Of a DNA stretch of 64,000 nucleotides, positions 46,979 to 57,744 are shown piece after piece (the first letter of the stretch is position 1; each line of letters starts with the position of its first letter). Under the pieces are notes generated by a model, which was given only the letters and a program-made list of their open reading frames with translations, searched no databases and was not told the DNA's origin. The position numbers and the translations under genes are program-made. The DNA comes from Spirometra erinaceieuropaei (taxonomy: Eukaryota; Platyhelminthes; Cestoda; Diphyllobothriidea; Diphyllobothriidae). The stretch is from the NCBI GenBank assembly GCA_902702965.1, contig CACRXP010000606.1, positions 336,854-400,853 of the forward strand, read 5' to 3'.

Positions 46979-47489
46979 TACAGTGAATGACCACACTGAG
47001 AGTTAACCAAAATTCCGAAATGTATTTTCAATTGGGAAAGATTACTTGGGTGGCGTTATAGTATAAATTTTCACACGACACAACCCCATGATATTCCAGA
47101 CTTTCCAGAATGCTGGCTTTTGTGAACACTTCTCGGCTCGTTCAGAAATGACTCATAACTCAGTATGGATTTCTACAGTGATTTCGATGATCCTATAAAT
47201 TCAAATATACTTTATGGATGGCATACATAAAAATGCGTTCTTTGACTCACTATGGTGGTAAATCTCGACATTACCTTTTATACTGAAAAGGCAAATTTAG
47301 ATTTTAAAAAATTTCGCCCATTCCCGACAACGTTTGTGTCAGATTAGCGTCTAGCGGTCTCAGTCTCCAAGGTTTGTTCGTTTCCGCTTAAGTAAAGTCA
47401 TACATATCACATAACATCACCATACATACTTCATGAGGAGCAATAATAAACGGACAAGCATGATACTGCAGGGATGGACATTTTATGAC

Positions 47490-48597
47490 CTTTGAGAGAG
47501 AGAGAGGACTGCTTTATTTTGAAAATAACTTTCAAAACTTTCAGCAAAAACGGTTCTCCAGTACACAGTGATTACCATAGAGATTAACAGGTTTTGGACA
47601 GACAGGTGGACATGATTATATATGAAGAAAAAAGGACTTTAAGGTGCAAGATCGAGTTTTAGTTTTTGTTTTTCAACATCTTTGCAGGTGAGATACCGGG
47701 CTAGAAATGGCAGTATGGAATTCCGATAGGCCGAAGTGCGGCAAGGGATGTGGCGGAAGCATCTACGCGTGGGGCGTAAGGATTTCGCAGCCATTAACTC
47801 ATTATGAAGGGGATGGACGGTGTCATTCAGAATTCGGTCAGCGAATTGCTCCACCGAGTTGAAATGTCGCTGCACGATGATATCAACTAAAAGATGATAG
47901 GAAACACCAGCAGCAGAGGCGAGCATTCGAATGACACGTTTAAAAATAATTAGATCTTTTTTAAGTAAAGCTGGGAAAATAACTGGAGAACAATAAAGAA
48001 TGAGTGGAAGAATACAGCCATCTATGAATCGCCAGATTAAGGACTGGGGTGTGTGATATGAACGTAGATGACGAATGTAATAAACAAGTTTTTGAATTTT
48101 TGTTAAAAGGGTTTCCATTTGAAGAGAGAAAGAGAGATTTGAGGATAAAGTAACACCTAGGTACCGGAAAGAAGATACCTCATTGGGAAGAATATCCAAA
48201 GCTTCAGGAATGGGAGAGGGTCGCAATCGAAACACACACTGTACTGATTTCTGATTGTTGAGTAGGAGTCCATTATTCGAAGACCATGCGGAGACGTGGT
48301 CTAAGCCATCCTTTAAAGACTGTAGGTGAGTCAGGTTTTTGAGTGGGTGGCCTACGACCATGTCATCGGCATACTTAACATACAGGCAGTCGTTTGGCGA
48401 TCTCAAATCATCAGTATGTAGGGAGAAAAGATGAGGGGATAAGATAGAAACTTGTAGAACTCCACAATTGTTTGGAAGAATAGAAGATTTGCTTGTTAAT
48501 TAAAAACATTTTGAGGACAAAACGGCACTCGTTGTTTCATCAGAAAATTGAAGACGGCAAGATTTGCTACCAGATGAGTAGAAGAAAAAATATTTCC
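47490..48597 (-). mobile_element. 5'-truncated CR1-like LINE (non-LTR retrotransposon)
   Basis: The element runs on the minus strand from about 48597 to a 3' end near 47490, finishing with AATAAAGCAG followed by a short TC-repeat tail, a common LINE 3' arrangement. Only the C-terminal part of the RT and the 3' region remain. Insertion into an older transposon gives clean edges on both sides. I could not confirm target-site duplications. Confidence 0.72.
47639..48590 (-). pseudogene. LINE reverse transcriptase, C-terminal half, with one stop
   Basis: Frame order on the minus strand: a motif usually written GVPQGSxLSPLLF appears as GVLQVSILSPHLFSLH (near 48450); the catalytic YADD is intact in LYVKYADDMVV (near 48370); then GLLLNNQKSVQ, FRYLGVTLSSNLSFS (thumb and primer grip), and a C-terminal TSAYRNSILPFLARYLT characteristic of CR1/jockey-type LINEs. 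An in-frame TAA at 48500-48502 breaks the frame 5' of the catalytic motif. From there 255 codons (47639-48406) and their upstream extension stay open. No apurinic endonuclease domain remains. The proline and glycine of the PQG motif are both replaced, predicting loss of activity. Confidence 0.85.
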
Positions 48598-48802
48598 GTG
48601 CGTGTCTTCTATAAAATATGCTTGAATCTATGAGGAGGTTAAAAAGACATGCATTCAAAAGCCGACATCCTGCCAAGTTCGAAATATTATAGGATTATGC
48701 CGCAGGACAGCCAATATTACCCCTCACCTAGGTAATCCTTCCTAATCGAAGACACACTTCAAAATTTTGGGAAGAATTTCATGAGATTGGTCACTCAGTG
48801 TA

Positions 48803-49822
48803 TGTGATACTAGTTTGGCCGTGGAGACTGCTGACGCAATTAGGGGCTTCCTTCACGACGTCAGTGAATGTCTTGTATTTGTTGGAGTTTGTTAATGACT
48901 ACCAGACCTTAACAATTGCAATTGACTTTGCGTGTCTCAGTGGAGATTGTTTGCTATATATAACCATCTGAACGGCTTTCGTACACCTGTCTAAAAGCGT
49001 GGTCTCGTCCCAGAAATTGATGGCATCAAAGGATAAACCTTAGTAGGACCGATTTATGCGATTTGTTAAACAAGACATGAGAACAGGGGCCCCCAACAAT
49101 ACGGGTGGCTTTGAGCCTTCTTTCAGTGAACTTAGAGTTAGCTTTAATTTTAGGTCGCAGGTTAGATTCAAAGTTAACGGTAAGTTCATTTAGGATCAAG
49201 TTGGTGGCTAATGCTAAAGGCAGAGTTAAAGTTTACGATTTATTTTAGGTAAAAACTAGGGCAGTAATTTGGTTTTATATTTGGGCTGCCATTGGAGCTA
49301 GGACATGGAATCATTTTGCTCTTTCCGGAATTGTGAGCAGGACCATTTTTATTACTTGGGCGGGGCGTACCTAATCCAGTGTCCTGTATAGGGGTAACAT
49401 AAGTCAGTCCAACCTGAAAACCGGTGATTTATGTGGCTCTTAGCAAATGAGAAGACGGTCAACTTCCTATTTTGAACAGACCCCGTCCGGACGAGTAAGC
49501 TTCCAATCTCGGTGTCATCCCTCTAGTGATGATCAGAGATACCCCCGAGGCGTACCGTCAATAGGTCTGTAAGGGATTTAATAACGTCCTAAAGCGTTTG
49601 ATAAATAAAATCGCCGTCTTGACTGCTCGTGGCCTACTTCGTTCTCCCGATTATTTTTTTGCCAGATTCTGCCGTTAAAAACCCATTTTTGATATTGAAG
49701 GTGGTTTTCTACCGTACAAGGGAACAGCGTTCATGCAACAGATAAAATTGGTTCGAAATTTTTATCGTCTGATAGCACGTTGGGGGTGTAGTCTGCATAT
49801 TCGCTTACGTCTAGTGTTTATC
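48803..49822. other. Spacer with degenerate GTTAGG-like words
   Basis: No coding sequence. Between about 49125 and 49290 words such as AGAGTTAGCTTTAATTTTAGG and GGTTAGATTCAAAGTTAACGG recur, possibly a decayed TTAGGG-type tract. The periodicity is too weak to call. Confidence 0.4.
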
Positions 49823-49930
49823 ACTTAAACTTCTATGTAACCGTTTTGGCCTGATGAAGAGTTACTGAAAACACATGTTCGCCAATTTGACTTTTCAATT
49901 GTAACATGGAAATATTCGCTGAACTTAGAA
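49823..49930 (+). repeat. E3 left terminal repeat
   Basis: Shares ACTTAAACTTCTATGTAACC and the hammerhead with the right repeat at 52072. Beyond the ribozyme, the sequence AACATGGAAATATTCGC is shared with the solo repeat at 23.3 kb, which sets the repeat length at roughly 105 bases. The coding region begins about 60 bases later. Confidence 0.82.
49846..49885 (+). ncRNA. Hammerhead ribozyme, core intact (E3 left)
   Basis: Helix I TTGGC (49846-49850) pairs perfectly with GCCAA (49881-49885). Core CTGATGA (49851-49857). Helix II AG-AGTTA-CT (49858-49866), only 2 bp. GAA (49867-49869). Helix III AACA/TGTT around a 2-base CA loop (49870-49879). Cleavage-site C at 49880. All conserved positions match the hammerhead consensus in a type I arrangement. 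Very short helices II and III are in keeping with the minimal hammerheads described from PLEs. Self-cleavage would set the 5' end of a unit-length PLE RNA. Confidence 0.85.
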
Positions 49931-49992
49931 AACCGGTGTTAGAGTAACTCAATGGATTCCTAAAGTTTGACACCTGACTTGAGGAGGCACAT

Positions 49993-51940
49993 GTGACGAT
50001 AAAATTCTTATCAGGATGTATTGACAAGGGTAAATATCCGAAACACTACTGGAAAACCTTACGTAGGAACCATATTGCCGTTACCCCAGCCGCACTAAGA
50101 CGACATGCAGAAAGTCACCTAGAGACAGCTAGCGCCGAAATTGAGGAACTCCAGCGGAATCTGTGCCAGGAAACAGCGGCCCTGGACCGTCTTGAAAATT
50201 GCGAGACTGGCGTTTGAAAACTACGTGCAAACTGTCAGAAGTAAAAGAATGGAGGCGAGGTGGACTAAGCTCCTTCGAAGTGTCCAACCAACGACGACCC
50301 TTCCGAATAATCCGGAATGGTACGTTCATAACTATTCCTCAGTACAGCTTGACAAAACTCTCATTGAGGTAAAATCTCTTGGTCCTAAGTTTTGCAATGC
50401 ACGGTGGATGCCGAAGCAGCTAGAGTTAGAAGTCCTATTCGAAAGTCTATTCACTCAGACTGCCGATCGAAAACCTAACAGGCCCAGAGAAGTTGACTAT
50501 CTGAAGTCGATTATGTCAACAATACTTAAGGAAGGCTCCAAAAAACAAAGGTCTGAAGGACTCCTTCTAGTCTGTCGAGGCGACTAAGGATATTAACGTT
50601 GACGGACGGAGGATGCTATCATTAGTCGTAGCACCACTGTTTACTAATGTACCCGTAGCCGAAACAATAAACTACCTTCGTGACGTTTTCCGCGACACAA
50701 ACTACCCGTTAGGCATGCCGTTAGAGACGCTAAAAGAACTACTGACAGGCTGCACGCAAAACGCCAGTTTCTTCGCAATGGTCAACTGTACAGGCAAATA
50801 GACGGCGTAGCGACGGGCTTACCGCTCGGCCCATTCCCCGCAAATGTCTTCATGGACAAAGTCGAGATGACAAGCTTACAAGACGCCATTAATGACCTCA
50901 GTTTCTACGGTCGGTACGTGGACGCTATTTTCTGCCTGACGGATGTTACCACCGACACAGACTCCCTGATTCAAAACTTCAACAATTCACATCCCTCGCT
51001 AACCTTCTCTGTAGAGTTTGAGGCAGACAATTAAATCGCGTTCCTCGATGTTCTTCCGCACAGACAAAAAGATGGGTGCTCCGAAAGAAAATCTGGACGG
51101 GACACTACATTAATTTTCACAGTTTTGTTCACCTAAATATTAAAACGCGATTTGTTCCAGGGATTGACAGCTAGAGCGCGACCTATCTGCTCTCCTGAGA
51201 CTGTGGAGGCAGAACTCCAGCAGCTGCGGGATACACTTCACGAAAATGGATACCCAGAAAGATTTATCCTCCAAAATGTAGGGGAACGCACTGCAAAGCC
51301 CACCATGGCAGCTGCAGAAAAGAAGGACTTATTTATAAGTCTGCCTTTTAAAGGGAACGCAGCAAGTGACCTAGTAAGAAGACGTCTGAAGACAGCAATC
51401 ACTAGCGCTTTCCCCGCGGCGAACTTACGTGTATGTTTCACTAACTTTCCCCTCCTACGCTTGGGAGGTTGAGACCGACTCCCTTTGCCGGCCACATCGA
51501 TGTTTATTTATTCATTTACTTGCTCCTGCGGAGCGGGATACATTGGCCGTACAACGAGGCGCTTTGAAAAGAGAGTACGTAAACACATACCGGCCTGGCT
51601 AGGTAAAGGTGAGAACAAATCGATTTCGAGTTCTATTCTCGCACATCTTTTCGGTACGAATCACCGAGTCGATGCCAAAGAAGCCATTCAGATTGTCTAC
51701 CGGACACCAGTAAGCTTCTCCAGAGGCCTAAGCCTACGGGTGTTAGCTACAGCCGAGGCAGTGGCTATACGGCTAGCCAATCCAGTGCTATGCTGTCAGA
51801 AGACTCTGACACTGGCGCTCTGTCTTCCGTGGCCAACGCCGACCCCAACGTCGCCCCAACCTCCTGATGGCAGGGTGTGTGCACAACGTGCCCGACGTAC
51901 TTACAGCCTATACGCCCCCCCCTCTCCCACGCCCCCTTAA
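49993..51940 (+). pseudogene. E3 protein: PLE reverse transcriptase and GIY-YIG endonuclease
   Basis: Domains in order: a coiled N-terminal part (to about 50250); the PLE N-terminal motif LIEVKSLGPKFCNARW near 50355; RT fingers, LFTNVPVAETINYL near 50635; RT motif B, GVATGLPLGPFPANVFM near 50805; catalytic motif FYGRYVDAIFCL near 50905, where the second aspartate of YVDD is alanine; FLDVL near 51045; linker (TVEAELQQLRDTLHENGYPE near 51200); and GIY-YIG nuclease FIYSFTCSCGAGYIGRTTRR near 51505, with YIG and the following arginine kept. The frame moves 1 to 2 near 50150-50220, 2 to 3 near 50580 and 3 to 2 near 50775. Stops lie at 51032-51034, near 51120 and near 51470. Not functional, but every domain is identifiable. 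Confidence 0.9.
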
Positions 51941-52071
51941 CCGAATGACCACGACACGCCGACCACGCCATAGCACGCCTCGTCATGCGAGTGGCGTGGG
52001 AACGATGATTGGCGTGAGAACGATGGATGTTAATTGTTCCCGAATCACTTATAAGTCATGTAATTCGCATA

Positions 52072-52150
52072 ACTTAAACTTCTATGTAACCGTTTTGGCC
52101 TGATGAAGAGTTGCTGAGAACACGTGTTTGCCAGTTCGACTTTATCAGTT
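52072..52150 (+). repeat. E3 right terminal repeat
   Basis: Direct repeat of the left end from ACTTAAACTTCTATGTAACC through the hammerhead to about TTTATCAGTT. It follows the coding region by about 130 bases of GC-rich sequence. The shared part is shorter than the left repeat, so the element may end soon after the ribozyme. Confidence 0.8.
52095..52134 (+). ncRNA. Hammerhead ribozyme with one core change (E3 right)
   Basis: TTGGC (52095-52099) pairs with GCCAG (52130-52134), with one G-U pair. Core CTGATGA (52100-52106) intact. Helix II AG-AGTTG-CT (52107-52115). The essential GAA reads GAG (52116-52118), changing A14. Helix III AACA/TGTT with a CG loop (52119-52128). Cleavage-site T at 52129. 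The A14 change should abolish or greatly slow cleavage. Confidence 0.75.
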
Positions 52151-54178
52151 ATATTAAACAAACTATTACAAAGCATCCTTATTACTCTGCCTAGGTTAAA
52201 ACATAGAGCCATCGTAGTAATTTCAGGGGCTTGGTATTTTTTCTTTTCCTTATACTAATGCGGTTTTTCGAATTTTGACTCAAATAATTTTTATGGAAAT
52301 TAATTCAACATTCCAGTCCCCAAAAACATTTTGCGTAAGCTTTTCTTGCTTATTTCGATGTTCTTACTTATTGAAACACTTGCAAGTATATGGTCCTGGC
52401 ATGTGACACACAGTGGCCTTGAAAATTATTTGGAAACCGAAAATTGCATTTCTTTCCCGACAAAATCTTGGTTTCTTAGGTCAGTCAGCTTTGAAACATA
52501 TTTCCTTTCATGAAAACATTTTACGTTTCCAATAAATATAGCAGTCGAAAACAACAATCAAAAGTGTACTTTATGCTTGTCTTCCAAATTTAGATCACAC
52601 AAATTGCGCCCCTCGTAACAGGACCTAAAATCATGCAGATGTAAACAGGTGATTGCTTTTGATAATAGCTGACATGATTATCCCATTGCGCGACAAATGT
52701 CCATACACGACATACTGTACTACGCTATGGAGGGATGAAACATGAAGCAATATTTTCAAAAGAGACAGGAAACGAATACTGTCGTCCAAACGATGCGAAA
52801 AACCCATCAGTAAGTCAAGTAATCCCTCAAGAAGAGGATTATTTACTGCCAACGTTTGTCGTCAGTCAAGAAATAAACGGTCGGCTGGACATGCGCTACA
52901 CCAACAGGCTTTTTTATTGGACTTGTGCTCACTCTAATTACCTTATAATAGCGAACAGCATGTGTTCGAATAAAGCGTTGGGCTGTTTAACTCTTTTGGT
53001 TAAGTGAGCGAGAGTAGATTTCGTTAGACGAAAAAGGACATGGGATTATTGTCTCAACCCACTGCTGACAAAGCGGTCAGCAACGAAAGCAGCAGCGACT
53101 AGTTGGAAAAGTTGATCAATTTTATTCAGCGGGAAGTCAGAGTGCATCTGCTGCAGCGATCTCCGCGTCATGTACGCAGGCGTTCCGCCAGTGACGTGCA
53201 GATTTGCAGAGCCTTTTGCCTCTCACGGATGTGTCCTATTAATTACTGCCTCAAAAGTAACTGTGCACAACTGCGACTCGGCATGACGGTAGATGCAGCA
53301 GTGCCTATAATTTGAGTACATTCATCAGTCCACGTTTGCAGAGTGTACGTGTTTCCGATGAATTTTTGCCTATTTCATGAAGTGCTAGTCAAAATCTCAA
53401 AATCTGTTTTAGAGTAAGATGCAATATTTAAGTGGAGTTGCGATGACGATTATCATGCTGCATGATTCAACCTATTTCGACCACGCCTGATCTGAATTCG
53501 CTTCTTTTCGTTCACATGTAAAAATACATCCAGCAAAAAGACCACTTAGGTAGTATGCATCTTTTTACAAATTTCCGCAGTCGATATAAAGTTCGACATG
53601 CTTTGTAGAAAACAGACGCATGAGTATCCTTTTTATAATTAATTATAACTAAATTACACCCTCCCAAGCCTGCGTATTAGAAGAAGAGATCTCTTTCAGT
53701 TACATAAACGTTTAAGTTTTGCGTCTTTTAAGACCGTTAAGTAAAATGTGCATTCCGACGGTTTATTGGTGCTCCCTGTGAACTGCCTAACTTGGTCTGC
53801 ATTTTTTGCTAACTTGTACGAGCACCACATCGTTTCCTTTTAACAACATAAACCAAAGTGTGTTTGTTCTAGTTTGAAACTCATCTAGCTCAAACTTTTA
53901 AAGTTATCTCTAGTATAAAATGTGCAAAGGAGCACAAAAATAATACTTTCTCAAGTAACGTTTAGATATGGTAGGGCATCAGAAACCGAAAGGAAAACGC
54001 CATACTTCTTATGTAGCCTTTTTTGATCAGAATGGCCTCCACTGAAATGGTTTGTAATAGGCATCATGCTAATCAACACTATAACCCTACTTGGATACTC
54101 ATTTCTAATGAAAAACAAGTCAAAATATCGGCCGAAATTCCGTGGAATACGTTATCTACGGTAGACACCTTTAATGGG
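52151..54178. other. Spacer with no recognisable gene
   Basis: AT-rich. Short ORFs only. No repeat recognised. Confidence 0.55.
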
Positions 54179-54481
54179 TTACCCAGTGCGCTCAACCTCG
54201 CAACTTGTTGAATGCGTAGATAAAGAAGAGCCTGGTGTTGCGTTTTCCTCGACGGCTTGATAGAAAAAACTTCTCCTCCGAGATGAAGGTTCCTCCAGGA
54301 CCGTTTCTACCGCAGTACGAACATAATATCCCATAAGCAGTTTGCTTTGGGAACTGAGATTCAAAAAAGCATTGTTTTCCTCACCGGCTTTAGGCGGGAG
54401 AACAAACGGAGACCTTCGTTGGTTTGGCACAATTCCAATGTACATGAAGAGATGCAGCGTGTCAAATACTCCTATTTGCAT
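54179..54481 (-). CDS. Unidentified ORF, 100 codons
   Basis: Starts MQIGVFDTLHLFMYIGIVP and continues with a mixed, protein-like composition including VETVLEEPSSRRRSFF. The overlapping plus frame (54347-54679, 110 codons) is equally open, so GC content alone may explain both. No domain, signal peptide or splice context recognised. I list it only because it is among the longer frames not inside a known element. Confidence 0.15.
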   Translation of the reverse strand: MQIGVFDTLHLFMYIGIVPNQRRSPFVLPPKAGEENNAFLNLSSQSKLLMGYYVRTAVETVLEEPSSRRRSFFYQAVEENATPGSSLSTHSTSCEVERTG

Positions 54482-54725
54482 ATATGGTCATGTAACGGCC
54501 GAGTTGTTGGGGCCTCACAAGAGGTCCCTATACGAGTTTCTGATGGTGGAATTTCTGTTTGCCGAATGAACCGCCATTCCGCTATAAATGATCTTTGTTG
54601 GGACCCCCTTTACCTCGCCCTCGGGCAGCGTAATGGGTACGATGCGTTGGCATACCGATACATTTTCATCTCTGCCTAATATTTGCCAAACTCGCGGTAG
54701 GACAACTTGGTAGTTATTAGCTACG

Positions 54726-54790
54726 ATGTCTACCGTGTGCCCCAGAGCAAAGTGGACACAAGTACGGTGACTCTGCTACGAACGCGAAGG
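54726..54790 (+). repeat. Possible fragment of repeat S (5' end)
   Basis: GATGTCTACCGTGTGCCCC and the following ACGGTGACTCTGC resemble the start of repeat S at 29035 (GATGTCCACCGTGGGCCCC, ACGGTGACTTGC). Short and diverged. Confidence 0.35.
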
Positions 54791-55184
54791 GCACGATTGC
54801 CAATCCCAGAGTATGGTTATCAGGACAAGACAGGAGTTATGAAGGAACAAACAATTAAATGTTGAACGACCTGATAGTCCAACACATGCCACACGCGTCG
54901 CGCCGAGCGGAGTTCCATCCATTGAGATAAAAAAACGGTAAGTTCAAGAATGGTGAGCAGGTAGTTAAATGAAAGATAGTCTGACTCCAAGGCACAACTT
55001 GCGCCTGGATTCGTTTTTAATGATTGTGGACTTGCGTATCATTTATATTAATCTTTTCAACCTCGCTCATCCGGCGTCCGAGTGTTTGACAGGATTAGAC
55101 AGCCCATTTGGGAGTACTGTACAGACCTGTTTTGTACAAAGAGGTTCAGGTTTTTATAACAAGAATGGGGGGGGGGGAGGAGTG

Positions 55185-55270
55185 ACTCGGAGCACACGTG
55201 GGTGCGATCGCCATAAAAGCCACGGTCATAAAGTGCAAAAGCAGCCTCCCACTCTGTCCTGAGAGAAGGA
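55185..55270 (+). repeat. Fragment of repeat S (inner part)
   Basis: GACTCGGAGCACACGTGGG, then CCATAAAAGCCAC and GCAGCCTCCCACTCTG, follow the same order as 29360-29440 in repeat S copy 1 (GGCTCGGATCCCACAC, CTATAAAGGCCAC, GCAGCCTGACTCCCAG). A run of G at about 55166-55176 precedes it. Confidence 0.5.
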
Positions 55271-55324
55271 TTCTCTCATCAACTGACAGCTCTCCACGTC
55301 AACAGTATCTAACACACCATAATG

Positions 55325-56315
55325 TAGTAGGTGGGCTAACTCATGAAATGCCAACCGAAATTGCGAAATGCGTTTTCGTTTCAAAAAGGCTAGTAAAGCA
55401 GGGTTGTAAAACTAGTCAGCCTGCAACGTAATTCTACAAAATTTCAGTTACAACAGGATGCCGGCCTTCGAACGAACTTCCGTCCGGCCGCATCCAAAAA
55501 CCACACTCTGTAAAAATGACTACTGCATTAGCATGCGTTTTTCTCATTGATTTTCGATATTCTTAAAAATTAAATTATATTTCATAGAAAACATGCATTA
55601 AAATATTCATTCCTTTGCTCATTCGGTAGAGCGTTCTGTCTTCTTTCAATCTTACACTCGACGGAAGAGTATAATTCGTTTTTTAAAAACCTTTCCAATT
55701 CTTTAATAATTTTAAACGTGTTCTACCGTTATACTCAGATTCAGGGTTTCCAAACTACACGTCGAAGATTTTTAGCGTACGGGAAACCACACATTTCTCT
55801 ACGGTAATGAAGAGACCATAAAGGGTTCATAAATTCTCTCAGTGGATTTGATCCATATTGTTAGCTTTGCAAGCCACACTGGTAAATGCAGGGGCATGAA
55901 TATTTATGAACGGCAATTTCACGGTATTTAAAAGCCCCACAATTAGAACCATTTTTAAAACCGAATTATGTTTCTCCTTTGAGTATGAAATTAGAACAAG
56001 ACGTAATTTTCTACCGAATAAGCTAAGGAATAAGTATTTTATGCTTGTTTTTCGGGAAATATAATTGAATGTTTAAGGGCATCGAAAATCGATGATAAAA
56101 ATTCGTGCTAATTAAATAGTCATTTTTTTCTGAGTGTCGTTTTTGAATGCAGCCGGAAGAAAGTTCTTTCGAAAGCTGGCATCCTGCGGCAGCCGAATTA
56201 TTATAGAATTATGTTGCAGTCTGACTAGTTTTGCAACCCTATTTAATTAATGCTTTCAGAACGGAAACGCATCTCGGAATGTCGGTTAACTTTTCATGAT
56301 TTAGTCCACCTACTG
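55325..56315 (+). mobile_element. Long-inverted-repeat element, copy 4 (about 991 bp)
   Basis: The left end TAGTAGGTGGGCTAACTCAT has a diverged first base. The right end is the reverse complement of CAGTAGGTGGACTAAATCAT with TA after it (56316-56317). The left flank reads TG instead of TA. The arms of about 365 bases are inverted copies of each other, and the centre matches the 58.9 kb copy in the same orientation and the 10.6 kb copy in reverse. No transposase. Confidence 0.8.
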
Positions 56316-56411
56316 TAGTTTAAAATAACGTCAAGATGTTTAAAGTGACCAATAAGCTTTGAGTGCCGTGGGGATGGACTCCCCTGAGTCGGCTCCATCT
56401 CAGACACCGGT

Positions 56412-56525
56412 GTTTTGAGTCGGTCAGCAACTTGTTCGAGGACTGGCCGCAGTGGCTAACAGAGTTACACGGCTCGCCTACGGATGCCATACACGCGCCC
56501 TGACCTCGCACACGGCAACCAGTTT
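56412..56525 (+). repeat. Short dispersed repeat U, copy 1
   Basis: TGGCCGCAGTGGCTAACAGA and GCCATACACGCGCCCTGACC match, in order, the sequence at 58255-58345 and the reverse complements of 59992-60080 and 60275-60385. TGGCCGCAGTGG fits a tRNA box A, but a convincing box B is lacking, so a tRNA-derived SINE is only a possibility. Confidence 0.45.
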
Positions 56526-57744
56526 TTACAATAAGAAGAGACTGCTCGGATTTCATGTGCGTTAGAATGCCGTAGAGGTTCTCTGAAGAAAAACTCAATA
56601 AATATGCTTCTTTATCACCTGAGAAGTGCTGATTTCGTGTAGGTCGTGGGTGATATAAACGGGGTTTGTGTATGGTGTGTTCTTTCTGCTGCGAAGAGGT
56701 CCGGTGATGTGGTTTGACCGACGAAATTTTACCCCAGGCCTTCATGGAGGCGCATGTGGTGACTGAATATACAACAGCGATGCAGGTAGTCGAGAAGAGA
56801 GCGAGGGGTGTATGCTGGTGCTCCAGGCAGAAGTTCGTCAGTCTTAGTGATATGGACTCGCACGAGGCCTTAAACATCTGCGCACCATCCAGGGAACCTC
56901 AGATCCTCGTACATGACCGGCAGGCATCTCGCCTTGCCATTAAGTCCGAATAATCCATCTTCAAAACCTACGGAATGGCGGTGACCAATAGGAAAACAGC
57001 GACTGGTAAGACCCAAATGTCAACCAAATAGTTGATATCAAGGCAAAATTAGAGACCCAGCAAGACTCATTTGCTAGGAACCAATGACGTAAACACCCAG
57101 TCCTTTCCATTGAACCTCTTTTGTCGGCAAACATTTTGGACTCTTACTAACCTCGTTATACATCTGCGAACGCAGTACAGTGTAAACAAAATTGACCTCT
57201 CAAAACATATCCACCACTACCGTCATCAAAAGGGAGAAATCCCTCCACCATTATCATTGTTACGGTCAGAAGCGCCGTAGACTTAATCTCAGCTCGTTTT
57301 CATTACGACCACACCTTTGACTTAAGCACTGGCTAGGTCCACCGCTTACGACTCCCTCTCATCAAAACCGGCGAATCTGTGTCCGGAAACCCGACATGCA
57401 TTCACCGAATACGCTTCACCTACCCACACTGCTCTGGGACATTGAGATACCGAGTGTGTCTTTCGGGCATATGCATATGCATGAAAAGCTTCTCTAAAAC
57501 AGCACAGTTCAGACCACCTCTGAAGACTTCACCCTGTTTCAGCAAACAAGCTCACATAGGCACCAACTGACCCCTTACGATCACACTCATGTAAGGTTAT
57601 TCAACCGCCACAGACGTGATTGTTCTTCAATGTCCCACGTAGTGGGCCCGGCTGCGATGAATTACTCACGGATTTGCTTATAACGAAGCAGAAGTTTATT
57701 GCGACTACCCCATTCACACGACAAATCGATCGTCATAACCGACG
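56526..57744. other. Unassigned, moderately GC-rich, short ORFs
   Basis: Contains a 185-codon minus frame (56320-56877) that overlaps the U repeat and the edge of the transposon, and a 79-codon plus frame (56714-56953). Neither shows a known domain, and the longer one crosses repeat boundaries, so I do not call a gene. Confidence 0.4.

Larger units (their letters stand above)
46979..48802. mobile_element. Long-inverted-repeat element, copy 3, split by a LINE
   Basis: The left end TACAGTGAATGACC (46979) and right end GGTCACTCAGTGTA (to 48802) match subfamily II termini. The left arm and part of the centre run to about 47390, with CATTCCCGACAACG and CCAAGGTTTGTT corresponding to the centre of the 58.9 kb copy. 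The right arm resumes at about 48598 with TCTTCTATAAAATATGCTTG. A LINE fragment of about 1.1 kb separates them. Without the insertion the element would be close to the family length, so the LINE arrived later. Confidence 0.7.
49823..52150 (+). mobile_element. Near full-length Penelope-like element E3
   Basis: About 2.3 kb, with matching direct terminal repeats (49823 to about 49930, and 52072 to about 52150), each holding a hammerhead ribozyme, around a decayed coding region for the PLE N-terminal domain, RT, linker and GIY-YIG endonuclease. It is the most complete mobile element in the window and the reference for identifying P1, P2 and the solo repeat at 23.3 kb. The protein is dead (see the coding entry), so any remaining activity would be ribozyme activity of read-through RNA. 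Confidence 0.88.

Noticed and set aside
56320..56877. 185-codon minus-strand ORF
   Set aside because: Runs from a transposon flank through repeat U into unrelated sequence, so no single gene can underlie it.
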